Shown: positions 18,155-29,800 of the stretch, piece after piece
Layout: each line of letters starts with the position of its first letter
How positions within the stretch are numbered: position 1 is the first letter of the stretch
Assembly: GCF_002222595.2 (NCBI RefSeq)
Contig: NZ_CP022413.2
Location: 3,001,950 to 3,065,949 of the forward strand
DNA length: 64,000 nt
From: Blautia hansenii DSM 20583
Lineage (GTDB): Bacteria; Bacillota; Clostridia; Lachnospirales; Lachnospiraceae
Direction: 5' to 3'
The notes under the pieces: generated by a model
Told to the model about the DNA's origin: nothing
Database searches by the model: none
What the model saw: the letters and a program-made list of their open reading frames with translations, nothing else
Made by a program: the position numbers and the translations under genes

Positions 18155-19476
18155 TATTTTTTCTTATAACGTTCCAGTTTCGCGTTAATCCTTTCTACAG
18201 ATTTATCCATTTGTGTCTGGGTATCTTTTCCTCCCAAAGCAACACTTTCGAGAAGTTGTTGGAAAGAAGTACTTACCTGCGGATAAACAGGTGTCTTCGG
18301 TCTCGGGTGTCCATATTTACTCAATTGCTCATAAAGTGCATTATAGTTTTCATCCTCCTGGAAAATCGCAATCTGCTCAAATGCTTCATAAGTTGAAGGA
18401 AGTGACTTTGCAGTTTCCCACATATTCACACCGCTTTCTACACCGCTCATCCATTTTACAAGCTCAGTAGCTCCCTCAATTTTTTCTGTTGTAGCGGATG
18501 CTGCAAATGCCCAGGAACCTGTCGGTGTATATCGTTCTCCGTTCCACTCATCTCCTACAACATAAGGAGCAACTCCTAAATTCAAATCCGGATAACTTTC
18601 ATACACAGTATTTACTTCCCATGCACCATCAAATTTAAAAGCTGCTCTTCCACTTTCAAATAAGAATTCAATTGGTGCTTCTGACATATACTCTTTTTCC
18701 ACAATCTGTCGGAAATAATTCATCGTCTCTGCATTTTCTTCTGAATTAAAATATCCTTCTACTGTAAGCCCATCTTCGCTGACAAGATTTCCACCATTTG
18801 CCCAAATAAACGGTGCATAATAGTAAATACTTGTCTCCCCTACAGGAAACGTCATATCAAGTGGGTATCCTTTTTTCTCTTTCATAATTGGTTTTAATTT
18901 TTCCAAAATATCCATAAATTCCGTTGTCGTCCACGGATGATCTGCATCCGGAACCTCAATTCCAGCCTCTTTCAAAATATCTTTATTATAATAAAGACCT
19001 ACGCTGGATTCCATCACTCCCAAAGCATAGAGTTTCTCATCATAAGTTCCTTGATCAATGATAGATTCCAAATATTTCCCACGTTCCTCTTCTGTCAACG
19101 GCGCCAATGGCTGAATGATATTATTCTTTGCATAAGCTGCTACATTAGGCCCATCCAGCGTCAGCACATCTGGTAAATCTCCGGAAAGCACGGAAGAATT
19201 AATCTTATCTGAATAACCTCCTCCACTGTCATTTCTTGGGATAAATTCAATATCTGCAAAATACTTTCCATTGTATTTCTCATTAAAGCTTTCTACAGAC
19301 TCTCTGTATACCTTCCCCTCCGGTGTGTCCTCAATACTATGTACCCAGATTGACAGATACTCTTCTCCTTCTTCATATCCTTTCACATCTCCTGGATGAA
19401 CTTCTTTTTTCTGACATCCTGTCAGACCTCCGACTGCAAGCAGTCCAGCCAGAAGCAGATACTTTATTCGCCTCAT
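18154..19476 (-). CDS. Sugar ABC transporter solute-binding lipoprotein
   Basis: A 440-residue family 1 extracellular binding protein. A short lipoprotein signal ends in LTGC, giving a lipidated cysteine at about residue 21. It is the first gene of the sucrose operon, behind a good sigma-A promoter and a palindromic operator. Downstream sucrose-cleaving enzymes suggest it binds sucrose or short fructooligosaccharides. Ribosome site AAGGAGGAG precedes the ATG. Confidence 0.92.
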   Translation of the reverse strand: MRRIKYLLLAGLLAVGGLTGCQKKEVHPGDVKGYEEGEEYLSIWVHSIEDTPEGKVYRESVESFNEKYNGKYFADIEFIPRNDSGGGYSDKINSSVLSGDLPDVLTLDGPNVAAYAKNNIIQPLAPLTEEERGKYLESIIDQGTYDEKLYALGVMESSVGLYYNKDILKEAGIEVPDADHPWTTTEFMDILEKLKPIMKEKKGYPLDMTFPVGETSIYYYAPFIWANGGNLVSEDGLTVEGYFNSEENAETMNYFRQIVEKEYMSEAPIEFLFESGRAAFKFDGAWEVNTVYESYPDLNLGVAPYVVGDEWNGERYTPTGSWAFAASATTEKIEGATELVKWMSGVESGVNMWETAKSLPSTYEAFEQIAIFQEDENYNALYEQLSKYGHPRPKTPVYPQVSTSFQQLLESVALGGKDTQTQMDKSVERINAKLERYKKK

Positions 19477-19528
19477 AGTCTCCTCCTTTTCGCTTCTGTT
19501 ACCTTCTATATTCCACTTTTATAACCGG

Positions 19529-19584
19529 TAAAGTAACCGGTTACTTTATAGTTTCATACTAGCAAACTTCCATACATTCGTCAA
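19529..19584 (-). promoter_or_regulatory. Promoter and operator of the sucrose operon
   Basis: On the minus strand: TTGACG (19579-19584), 17-base spacer, TAGTAT (19556-19561). Immediately downstream, around the transcription start, is a perfect 20-bp palindrome TAAAGTAACCGGTTACTTTA (19529-19548). A second ACCGGT core overlaps its edge at about 19523-19530. This is the classic geometry of LacI-family repression by the divergent regulator. Confidence 0.85.
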
Positions 19585-19658
19585 GAAATATTCTCTTTCT
19601 TATTTCATTTTCAGAATAATTCACAATTCTACTCTTTCATTTTTATTACATTATTACA

Positions 19659-19724
19659 AAACCGGTTACTTAACCGTTTCTTTTACCGGTTATCCTTGTT
19701 TCAATTTTTCTTTTTTGCTATACT
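19659..19724 (+). promoter_or_regulatory. Promoter and operator of the sucrose LacI regulator
   Basis: TTGTTT (19696-19701), 17-base spacer and TATACT (19719-19724) form the promoter of the plus-strand regulator. Two further ACCGGT-centred sites (cores 19661-19666 and 19685-19690) lie just upstream of the -35, the same motif as at the divergent operon. Looping between the two operator clusters and autoregulation are likely (inference). Confidence 0.7.
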
Positions 19725-19757
19725 ATTTATAAGATTCTCAAAGGAGGGAATTTTTAA

Positions 19758-20783
19758 ATGAATAAAAAAAATATAACTTTTAGCGATATTGCCGAATACA
19801 CACATTTTTCAAAAACCACAATATCCCGCTATTTTAACAATCCTGATTCTTTGACATTAGAAAATCAACAGATTATTGCAGATGCTTTGGAAGCTCTTGA
19901 CTATAAAGAAAATAAAGTGGCACGCATTCTCGCCAACGGAAAAACAGAATTTATAGGCATCATTATACCTAACTTATATATGCATTATTATTCTGCCATT
20001 CTTGATCAAATCCTTTCCACTTATGAAAAATATGGCTACAAATTTCTTGTATTTACCGTAAAAGATAATGAAGAAACAGAAAGAAAATACATTCAAGAAC
20101 TGCTTGCCTATAAAATTGAAGGCATGATTATCCTAAGTCACAATCTTACCTCAAAAGAACTGGCTTCCTACAACATTCCAATCGTAGCGATTGAGCGTGA
20201 AGACAAACATATTTGCAGTGTGAACACAGACAACTATATGGGAGGCGTGCAAGCAACAAGCCTTCTGGCAAAATCCGGCGCAGAGATACTAATCCATATT
20301 AATGCCGATCTTTCTCCTGAAGTTCCTTCTTATGAACGAATTCATGGATTTTTAAACACTTGTGCAGAACAAAATCTTCCCTATGAATTAATTCTTACTG
20401 ATACCGGTCATAGCTATGAAGAAAGTATCGATGTTTTTTATCGTCTTCTGGACGAAATTGATCAGAAATATAAAGACAAAGTTAAAGGACTTTTCCTTCC
20501 AAATGATACCTTTGCCAATATTATTCTAAATCGTCTCTTCCAGCGATACGGAAAATTGCCAGATGATTATAAAATCGTAGGATTTGATGATTCTCCGATT
20601 TCCAGAGAGTCTGTCATTCCTACAAGTACTGTCGGTCAACAGATTGATAAAATCGCAGATACTGCTCTACAAATTTTATCAGAACGAATTAAAGAAAATC
20701 ATAAACGTAAGCCACGTACATTTCTCGAACCTGTACATAAAGTTATCACACCAATTCTTTTAAAACGGGAAACAACAAAATAA
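19758..20783 (+). CDS. LacI-family regulator of the sucrose operon
   Basis: A 341-residue repressor. Helix-turn-helix: TFSDIAEYTHFSKTTISRYFNNPDSLT, where residues differ from the usual SKATVSRVLN, fitting the unusual ACCGGT operator. The sensor domain includes GIIIPNLYMHYYSAILDQIL, VAIEREDKHICSVNTDNY and KIVGFDDSPISRESVIPTST. It is transcribed away from the sucrose transporter operon and has a near-ideal AAGGAGGG ribosome site 9 bases before ATG. It probably represses that operon in the absence of sucrose or fructose derivatives. Confidence 0.92.
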   Translation: MNKKNITFSDIAEYTHFSKTTISRYFNNPDSLTLENQQIIADALEALDYKENKVARILANGKTEFIGIIIPNLYMHYYSAILDQILSTYEKYGYKFLVFTVKDNEETERKYIQELLAYKIEGMIILSHNLTSKELASYNIPIVAIEREDKHICSVNTDNYMGGVQATSLLAKSGAEILIHINADLSPEVPSYERIHGFLNTCAEQNLPYELILTDTGHSYEESIDVFYRLLDEIDQKYKDKVKGLFLPNDTFANIILNRLFQRYGKLPDDYKIVGFDDSPISRESVIPTSTVGQQIDKIADTALQILSERIKENHKRKPRTFLEPVHKVITPILLKRETTK

Positions 20784-20825
20784 CTTCTTATTTTTATTTT
20801 TTATGCTTTTTCATATAATACAAAA

Positions 20826-20872
20826 AGAGCTTATTCAAGATGTGTATTTTTTCACATCTGAATAAGCTTTTT
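20826..20872. terminator. Bidirectional terminator between lacI and pilus operon
   Basis: A long stem (AGCTTATTCA-GATGTG paired with CACATC-TGAATAAGCT) flanked by A-run and T-run, so it can stop both the plus-strand regulator and the minus-strand pilus operon. Confidence 0.85.
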
Positions 20873-20873
20873 T

Positions 20874-21536
20874 TTATTTATGTTCGGAAAAATTTTTATA
20901 CCTAAAACAAGATACTGAAATAACGAAAATACACACCAGTATTATCAGAATATACTTTTCCATCTGTAATTCATCACTCGTTTGAACCTTCCCCGGTGGT
21001 TTTTCATTAATAATCGGCAACTTTTCATTCTCAAATTTAGGGTTAATCAACACATGCAGATTTTTTTCGTTTCCGTCATAGGATGGAATATGCACAAGCA
21101 TCGGACTGCTCCGATAGACATTCCGATCCACAACAGCGTCCTTTGACTGCCATATTACATATAGCCCCTCTTCCAAATCTTCAAATGTTGCTATCCCTTT
21201 TGGACTTGTTACAATTTTTGTTCCTTCAATATTTTTTCTTTTTATAAATGTCTGATATGAACGAGCCAAAGTCTGAAGCTCCTGTGCATCGTTCCAGTTC
21301 GGCATAACCTGATATTCAGAATACGCTTCAAGGAAGGTTTCCACTCCTTCTGTAATCTTCGTAAGCTGATAAAGCTCAAAGGATACATCCTTAAGAAGAT
21401 ATTTCTCTGAATTTCCCTTCTCAATATATGCATTGAGTTGAATGCTTCCTTTCAAATTGTCAGCAGCCATTACCGGATGAATACTTAATATAATCAGCAG
21501 GAAGCTCATACATAAAATCCATATTTTATTTTTCAT
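20874..21536 (-). CDS. Ancillary pilin-like surface protein
   Basis: A 220-residue secreted protein: signal peptide (residues 1-24), a SpaA/Cna-B-like domain with an E-box-like segment ATFEDLEEGLYVIW, a Pro-rich stretch NEKPPGK, then VQTSD, a membrane helix and a short basic tail. The domain resembles the N-terminal domain of the backbone pilin encoded upstream. No LPxTG is present; VQTSD sits where a sorting motif should be and resembles the VxTGD motif of some clostridial surface proteins. It is the last gene of the pilus operon and overlaps the sortase gene by 11 bp. It may be the pilus base or an anchor subunit (inference). Confidence 0.75.
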   Translation of the reverse strand: MKNKIWILCMSFLLIILSIHPVMAADNLKGSIQLNAYIEKGNSEKYLLKDVSFELYQLTKITEGVETFLEAYSEYQVMPNWNDAQELQTLARSYQTFIKRKNIEGTKIVTSPKGIATFEDLEEGLYVIWQSKDAVVDRNVYRSSPMLVHIPSYDGNEKNLHVLINPKFENEKLPIINEKPPGKVQTSDELQMEKYILIILVCIFVISVSCFRYKNFSEHK

Positions 21537-22368
21537 GCTTTCTCATCAACCTCCTAATGATTATTTTTAAAATCCATATAAAAAACAATACAAAAATTCC
21601 AACAATTACTGCTTTTGTATAAGTAGATAACACTACTTTATCTTGAACTCTTTCTTCCAGCTCAACTGCTTCTGAATAAGGTATTCGCTTACCTCTCACC
21701 AGCAAACGATGGGTATTCACTGCGTAGGGAGTACAGGTTACTAATGTAACATAATCCATTCCCTCTACAATTTTTAAATCTTCTGTCTGGTGTGGTTCTA
21801 CCGTCAGAATTTGGTCTACCTGATAAGCCATAACCTCATTGACGACTTTTATATAGAAAATATTTCCAACAACCAACTTGTCCAATTCTGTAAATAATTT
21901 TGCCGATGGCAGACCACGATGTCCTGTAATAACAGCATGCGTATCAGATCCCCCTACGGGGAAGGACGTATTCGCTACATGTCCCGCCCCAACCTGAAGG
22001 ACCGCTTCAGAAACACCGTGATACACCGGCATATGAACTCCTAATTTAGGGATTTCCAAATATGCCATCATTCCATTGCCATCAAGGTTTAGGATTCGTT
22101 CATACTCTTTATTTTTCTCTTGATCCGCTTCCGAAAAAGGATCAAACACTTCTGCCGCCCCGGACATTCTTGCATTATAAGCATTTGCTTCTGCAATCAG
22201 TCGTTGTTCTTCCTCTTCTGTAATTCCCTGTACAGTCTTATCATAATTTGTAATTGCAATAGTGCTATTTCTTTGATTGACCATATCGCTGACAGCAGGA
22301 TATAAAATAATCCCAAAACCAATCAAGTATCCAATAAATCGTATGGCTTTCCTGAAAATTTCTTTCAT
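21526..22368 (-). CDS. Class C (pilus-assembly) sortase
   Basis: A 280-residue transpeptidase that links pilins through lysine side chains. Catalytic residues: His150 in TGHRG, Cys212 in VTLVTCTPY and an Arg in the HRLLVRG segment. Residues 76-78 (DPF) match the lid motif that covers the active site in class C sortases. There are membrane segments at both ends (about 8-25 and 250-270), also class C-like. It overlaps the backbone pilin stop by one base and sits between pilin genes, so pilus polymerisation is its expected job. Confidence 0.93.
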   Translation of the reverse strand: MKEIFRKAIRFIGYLIGFGIILYPAVSDMVNQRNSTIAITNYDKTVQGITEEEEQRLIAEANAYNARMSGAAEVFDPFSEADQEKNKEYERILNLDGNGMMAYLEIPKLGVHMPVYHGVSEAVLQVGAGHVANTSFPVGGSDTHAVITGHRGLPSAKLFTELDKLVVGNIFYIKVVNEVMAYQVDQILTVEPHQTEDLKIVEGMDYVTLVTCTPYAVNTHRLLVRGKRIPYSEAVELEERVQDKVVLSTYTKAVIVGIFVLFFIWILKIIIRRLMRKHEK

Positions 22369-23813
22369 TATTTTGTTCTTTTAGTTTTTCTAGATGTAAG
22401 GATTAAAAATCCTACAACACATACACCGGCAGCTACGAAAATAATTGTACCCATACCACCTGTTGATGGAAGCTGAATACCGGAGTTGTTTTCAACTGTT
22501 ACCTCATTACCTTTCACAGTAATAGTTTCGCCTTCGTTATTACTCTCTGCTTTGATTGTAATTGTAGTATCTCCCCCTTTATTGTAACCGTCTGGGGCTT
22601 TTGTCTCTTTTAATGTATACTTGCCGTCTTTTAAACCTTTGATAACAATTTTACCATTTTCAGGTGATACTACTTTTGTTATTGTATTCTGATCAGTTGT
22701 ATCTGCAACGCGATATACATTATTTCCATCAACAGCATTTTCTTGCACTAATTTAATTGCACTTCCCTGAGCAGGTGAGCCTTCATAAAGTTCAAATTCT
22801 GCACCGGCAAGAGAAGTCTGATTATCTTTTCCATCAACCTTTGTGATTGTTAATGTATGAGTGTATACTTTTACTTTATCTGGTTGTGATGAACCCATTT
22901 GATTAGGATCATTACCATATTCTACATGAGCTTCATTTGTTGCATTTTTCACTGTCACAGCATCTTTATTTACTTCTGCCTGATATTCAAATACAATATT
23001 GGAACCAGCTTGTCCATTATATTTCTCGAAACCATTAATTTCAACTACTAAATCAGTTGTTTCTGCTTTAGTACCTGGTTCGACTTTAACTGTATAGTCG
23101 CTATCTTTCGTTAAAGCTGCCTCACCAATTTTCACACTTTTAAAGTCATTGACATTCATTGTCAATCCTTTAGATAATGTATCCTTTAATCTAAATACGT
23201 AGTTTTTCTTACCTGTCATATCGGGAACCTGTGAAGTAACCTTAAATGTTACTTTCGTTCCAACCTGAGCAGATGCCCAATCCTTATCTTCTACTTTTTT
23301 CTCTGTAGTCGGGTCTTTTCCTTTTAAATTAACCGTTTTTTCTTCTCCTCCGCTTACAGTTACAAGGTTTGGAGAAAAAGCAGTTCCACTTGGAACAATG
23401 ATATAATATCCATCTTCTAAGTTAGAAAATGTAGCCTTTCCGGATGTTATTGCAGCGGTATAATCTTCCGGTGTACTATTAGTAGCTATGTAATTTTTTA
23501 ATTCCTCTGTAATTGTTGCCTGACTAGCCTTTACATACTCATATGCAGCATCATCAGTTGTATAACCTTTGCCATTAAAGAATTCTTTAAAGTTAGTCGT
23601 CATTGTATAACCATATTTTTCTCCACTTTTTGTTACATCAAATACTCTATATGCCTCGAATGTAACGCCGCTCACATCATAAGCACCTGTGTTTACATGA
23701 ACGGTATTGGTTCCCTGCGCTGCAAATGCTACGGTATTCAACCCTAAAATCATAGCGAACATCATAAACATTGCAATCATTTTCTTCATTTTGTTTTTCA
23801 TTTTGTTCTTCAT
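22368..23813 (-). CDS. Major (backbone) pilin, LPSTG-anchored
   Basis: A 481-residue pilin: signal peptide (1-31), an N-terminal domain with E-box-like ATFSNLEDGYYII, a middle domain (about 170-310) and a C-terminal Cna-B domain with E-box YTLKETKAPDGY. It ends in LPSTG (448-452), a hydrophobic helix and a KTKRTK tail. The glutamates in the E-boxes normally promote internal Lys-Asn isopeptide bonds that stiffen Gram-positive pili. Immediately next to a class C sortase gene, it is the best candidate for the shaft subunit. It follows the giant adhesin gene by 29 bp. Confidence 0.9.
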   Translation of the reverse strand: MKNKMKNKMKKMIAMFMMFAMILGLNTVAFAAQGTNTVHVNTGAYDVSGVTFEAYRVFDVTKSGEKYGYTMTTNFKEFFNGKGYTTDDAAYEYVKASQATITEELKNYIATNSTPEDYTAAITSGKATFSNLEDGYYIIVPSGTAFSPNLVTVSGGEEKTVNLKGKDPTTEKKVEDKDWASAQVGTKVTFKVTSQVPDMTGKKNYVFRLKDTLSKGLTMNVNDFKSVKIGEAALTKDSDYTVKVEPGTKAETTDLVVEINGFEKYNGQAGSNIVFEYQAEVNKDAVTVKNATNEAHVEYGNDPNQMGSSQPDKVKVYTHTLTITKVDGKDNQTSLAGAEFELYEGSPAQGSAIKLVQENAVDGNNVYRVADTTDQNTITKVVSPENGKIVIKGLKDGKYTLKETKAPDGYNKGGDTTITIKAESNNEGETITVKGNEVTVENNSGIQLPSTGGMGTIIFVAAGVCVVGFLILTSRKTKRTK

Positions 23814-23842
23814 TTTTTCTCTCTCCTTTGTTTATTTTGTGA

Positions 23843-26800
23843 TTACTGACTTTTTACTTTCCCATTTTTCCGTTTTGTCAAGTACAAGAATAAGAAAAGA
23901 AGACATCCGCATGCCAGAAAAATGCCTACTCCCATTCCTCCCGTATCCGGCAAAATTGAAAAATGTGAATTTGTAATAGTAAATGTATAATTATCGCCTG
24001 AAGCAGTAATCTTTGTAGTGTATTCTGGAATTTCCGTTTCTGTCACATAATATGTATAATAACAGATTGTACCCTTGTCATTCATTTTATACGCAGGCAG
24101 ATTTGGTATCTTTTTCTGCCAGGTATCATCTGTAAGTGAACCTGTAATAGGAAAACTAGCATACCCAGGTACTATTTCACTGTACTCTTGTCCATTCTCC
24201 ATCCACTTTCTATGTAATGTTACCGTAATTTGCTCTGGTCGAAGCTTATCCTGATCATTTGAATCTGCCCATACCTTATTAATAACAATCTGTACCATTT
24301 CGTTACAAGGATCTTGTGTATCCGAAGGTTCCGGTGTCATAGACGAGCCTGTATTTTCCGTTGTGTCTACATCTTCCATAAGAACAGCTTTGGCAGGTGA
24401 GATATATGCATTCAACTCAACTTGTTGTGTACCACCAGTCATATCTGCATCTTGTAATGTTCCTAATTTTTCCACTGTCATAATATGTTCCATGGTATAT
24501 GTGTTCCATAGATTATCACTTGTAAACCCAATATTCAATTTTTTATTTCCAGATGTAATTTCTGTTAATGATATATTTGGGTCACGATAAATTCGGAATA
24601 AATTCTTATTTCCTTCTACACTTTGTATTGTATTAAAGTCATATTGAGAATCTAACTTGCTCTCTCCGGTAAACGGACCAACTTTTCCTCCAGTTCCTCG
24701 AACAACGTCACAATAATAGGTATTATTGTCTAATAAAAGCCCTTCTATATTACGGCCGATAAAGCCTCCGCTGTATCCATCTTCACTTGTTCCGTCTGTG
24801 TCATTTCCAGCATGACCACCATAAACATCATACCCCTGTTCCACACCGGAAACAGAACTGTCTTGGATTTTCGTACGGTTTGCTTTAATTAAGGTAAGTC
24901 GAATATTCTGTTCATTCTTTTCGCCCTTTATAATTCCCTCTTCATTACAAGGTAATTTCACAGTAGAGTCCCCAATGGTTATAATGGCAACATCTGTTTC
25001 TTGCTGATTTTCTGATGACTTTTTAGAAAGCTCTACGGAAATTTTAAGTCCTAACAAGTTTACGTGTGCCACTTTTCCATCACATAACGCTTGCACTTTT
25101 ATAATACCAAGATTGATATTCAATAAACCAGAAGATGGTAAGTTCTCCGGTGCTAAGTACAATGCTTTTACCAGTGGATTAAGTACAAGTGTTAAAATTT
25201 CATTTAAAAGTGTAGACTCCAGTTGAATATCTCCTAAGTACGCAAAGTTTGTTTTTCCTGCAAAACCTCCGGCAATTCCATTGCTTTTTACCAACTTCAG
25301 TCTTTTATACTGTTCTTGTGCATTTCCTGCATGACAATCTACAATCCTTGCAAGGTCGCCATATCCTACAAAGCCTCCGGCAATTTCATCTTTTCCGCCA
25401 CTTGTAGCAACTGTAAATCCCTGATTAAATCCATTTACGCTGCATCGGTGAATATTCGAACCAAACACATTTAGTACTCCAAGAGAACCTCCCAGCAGCT
25501 GGGAGAAGGCATTTCCTAACGCATCTACTTTTTCAATAGAGAGCACGCCACTCTTTCCCGAATACCCGATAAAACCTCCGGCATGGTTAATTGCATTTAC
25601 ATTGGAAAGGTTTGTAACATGACTATCTTTTACAGAGCCATCTAGCAATGCTCCGCCAAAGCCTCCAGCATTACCACTATACGTTAAGGTAACACCTTGT
25701 CCTGTTTCCACTTCTGTATGTGCGGCAACACTTAACCCTGCATCTGTACTCCCCTCTACTTTACTATCATAAACATAAGTACGGAAGGAGTCCAAAACAT
25801 CGATTTTTCCTAAATTAATCAGGTTTAAAATGGTGTTTGTCGGTCCGTTTCCAGATACTTCTGCAACTGCCGCTACATCAGCAAGACCAAAGAATCCACC
25901 GGCATATTCTCCTCCGATTACAGAGCGAATTCCATTTGCTTTTGCACCTGCTGAGGACACATCTTTTTTACCGATTACAGCTCCCGATAAGCTTCCGGCA
26001 AATCCTCCTACTGCTTTTGCATAGGACGTATTTACAGCTTTTTGTGAATTCTGATGTGCGCCATTTACAATAACTCCCCATGGATCCCATGCTGTTACCT
26101 CTGCACATTGAATTGTCGATACCGTTGCATTCAAAATCTTTGCAAGGTCGGCTGGCGCTTCTAACAACTTTCCTAAAATTTGATTTAGAAGCCCTTGATT
26201 TGTAGCGGTATCAATGGTTGTAAGACTTCCCGGGTCTACCTTTCCGGCATATCCTCCGACATAAGATGTTCCATCTACCCGTCGGAGTTTTGTAATGCTA
26301 CATTTTTCAGTATCACTTCCCCAAATCTGTCCTCCGACCATTTTTCCCACATATCCTCCGGCAATACCCACCGGATTTTTTTCATCTACGCCATCTGCTT
26401 TAATTCTGGCTCCGGATTGATATCCCTCTGTATGTGAATTTTTAATCACAGGAACAAATGTCTGCAATATCGGAATGCTTCCGGCTACATCAAATTTTCC
26501 TAGTGTAATATTTCCTGTACTTGCCACAGTTCCTGTAAGCATTTCTCCTACAAAGCCACCTGCACTGCGAAAGGCATCTGCTTCTTTTAAATCCATGGCA
26601 AAGGCATCGGTAATTGTACCGCCTTCCATTCTGCCCACATATCCTCCGGCAGAACTTCCTTGGATCATTTTTTCTGCGATTGTGTTTCTACCTGCACACA
26701 CATCATATCCATAGGCATATTGTTGAATATACTGATCTAAGGTCACTTGATCGGTAACAGGTCCCAAACTTTGAAGCTTATCTCCGTAAGCTCCATATTT

Positions 26801-29800
26801 ACCTACAAATTCAACCCACTTATTCCATGTATCTGTATCCAGATTACGCAATGGACCATATACGGCTGTTTTTTCTTCCGTTGGATAAACAGCCTGTACT
26901 GCTGCAAGTGGATTGTCCAGTTTTATAATCCCCATTAATAAGTGTAAACTTCCTGTATCTGCAACATTTGCACATTGCATCAGACCTGTATAACCACCGG
27001 CATACTCTACGCCATACACAGAACGTAATCGGTGGACTGCACATCGTCTTGTCTCTCCGGTATAATCTTTCCCTTTCCACTTATCAGTATTTTCTCCCCA
27101 GATTTGTCCGCCATAATTATGACCAATGTAACCACCGGCTAATCCTCTGATAATACCATCCTTACTCTTTGAATCTGCTCGAACAGCTCCGCCACAAGGC
27201 ACACAGGTTGTTTCACTGTTTTTAATGGATGGTACAAAGGTACGCAGCGCTCCCAATAAATTCTCTACACGAATTAAACCATTGAGAATTTCTGCCTTAT
27301 CCAGAACATTTGCCACACTTCCTGGCTGAATTGTTCCGGCATATCCACCGGCGCTTTCTCTTCCAACTACATAAGCGAATAAATTGGCATTGCTTTCCTG
27401 TATATGCCCGCCGGATATTTCACCGGCAAAGCCTCCGGCTTTGCCCACAAGCCTTGTATCATCTGTGGCTAATACACTAAATCCTCCGGGACTGCCATTT
27501 ACATCTGAATGTTCAATAGTAGATACAACAACAGATAGCACATCTAAAACGTTTGCAAGGGAGATTTGACTGCCAAGGATTTTCAATCCGCTTCCTACAG
27601 AAGCAGCGTTTCCAATATCCATTTTCCCAATATATCCACCTGCATATCTTGGAGCTGTTACAGCATAAGTACTTTTTTTCTCATCCCAATACGTTGGTGC
27701 ATTCTCTGCTTCAAGATTTTCCGGTGCTTCTACTTGAGTATATTTCAAATAAGAAACATCGCTTGTACTAATCTGTGCTCCACTTCCATATCCGATAAAG
27801 CCACCGGCACTACCGGAATTCATATCAACATCTTTTATTTTTGTAGCTTCCACTACAAATCCTTCTTCTGATTTTACACCTGCATAGGAGACATAAGGTA
27901 CATACCCTTGTACTAAATCAAGAAGATCCTTCACACTGATACTTACACTTGTCAACCCTCCGAGAATGGATAGACCTCCTTCTGAACCAGCTAGCGCGCC
28001 TGAAGTGACAATACCTCCGAAACCCCCGGCATAGCGCCCTCCCTTTACATAGTCCAGATTATAAACTGCATAATAGTTTCCTTCTCCCCGCTCTTGATTA
28101 TCCACTGTACCGCTTTGCATATCAGCTACAAAACCACCAGCCACATCTGCTTCAACACCTGACAGATCTGCTCCGCCCATATATTGAACAGTACAATTTT
28201 TATAAGATGGAATTAAATATCCCACCGCAGTAAGAAGTTGTCCTGCCTCTATAAGTTCTAATACATTTGTGTCATCTGATACCTCTGCAAGACCTCCTGT
28301 ACGAGATGTACCGATAAATCCTCCGGCATAGCCATCCTCTGCATTTGCTTTCACCAGTTTTAAATTTATTGTATGACTATTCTTAATTTTCGTACTATTA
28401 CTTTTCCCAATAAATCCACCGGCAATAAATTCTTTCACTTGACCCGGGGCATTCTTACCTGTTGCTTCTACTATAAGACCGGTTTGTGTTCCATTCACAT
28501 TTACATTTACATCGTTAATTTGTACTTCCACACCCTGTCCTAAAGAAAGAAGACCTTTAAGTTCTAACACTTTTATACCCAGCAGCTTCAATTCTAAGCC
28601 GCCTGTTCCTGCCAAATCTCCGGGACCTGCACAGCCCACAAAACCGCCCGCACGATTTTCTGCTGTTACAGATGCCACGTTGTTTATTCTACTGTTTTGA
28701 ACAAGTCCTCCTACCGCTTCTCCAATACCGCCACCGGCATAGTTTCCACCTGCTGAAACGGTAAATCCTGATGCTATACCTGTCACATCTATTCCATCTA
28801 TCGTAAATCCCAGATAACCTCCAAGTCCAACCGCCGCATTTAAAAGACCACCTACACTGGCAGTTCCTAAAAATCCAGCCATTCCACCTGAAAAATTCTT
28901 ACCTGCCGAAACACTTTTAAGTCCTGTGATAACTCCCCTCTGCTCTGTTGGATATTGAGGATTCTCACTATGCTTCCAAAAAGCAAGCTTATTTAGATAT
29001 TCCGGACTTGATTTTCCAAGATAAACACCATCTCCATTTCCAATCATTCCTCCGGCATAGTTTTCACCTGCTGAAACAGCTAATTCCGTCGCTTGAATTT
29101 GACATCCAAGTATGGCAGATGGATGAATACCAACAAGAGATAATAACATACTGGCTTTTTCAGGATCACTAGATAACAAGCCTACCAAAAGCTTATTCAC
29201 AACTTCCAGCAAACCATTAGCTTTATCTCCTGTTCCCAGTTCCGATGTCCAGCCTACCGTTGCTCTTCCGGTAAATCCACCGGCATTACTCTTTGTTGCA
29301 GTAACTGTAATTGGATTATTTGAAGCAATGGTGTCATTAATTGCATAGCTATTTGCCTGTGCTCCTATAAATCCACCGACATAATCCTCTCCATTAACAT
29401 CGTAATCACAATTTTTAATATGAGAGTTAATAATAAGCGATTGTGGCTGTAATACTCGGATTAATTCTATACCAATGGTAGACAATGTTCCTTTGATTTC
29501 TGCATCTCTGGAAAGTCCTGCAAATCCACCCCCATAGCTTTTTGCTAAAATCTGATAGCTGCTATCCTCTACATCGGAGTCCAGAATTCTGGTACCTACC
29601 TGACTTCCAATAAATCCTCCATGGAAATCCGTTGTTCCGCTTCCAACATTCCCTGTCAAGCCATGAACTGTACAGGAAGAGATAACAGGATTATAATATC
29701 CGGTAGGAATTAAACTTCCCACAGCTAATCCATTTTCTAAGAGGATTGTAATCAAATCTCCTGCGCCAAGACCTGGAATAACATTTAATAAGGATGCTAA

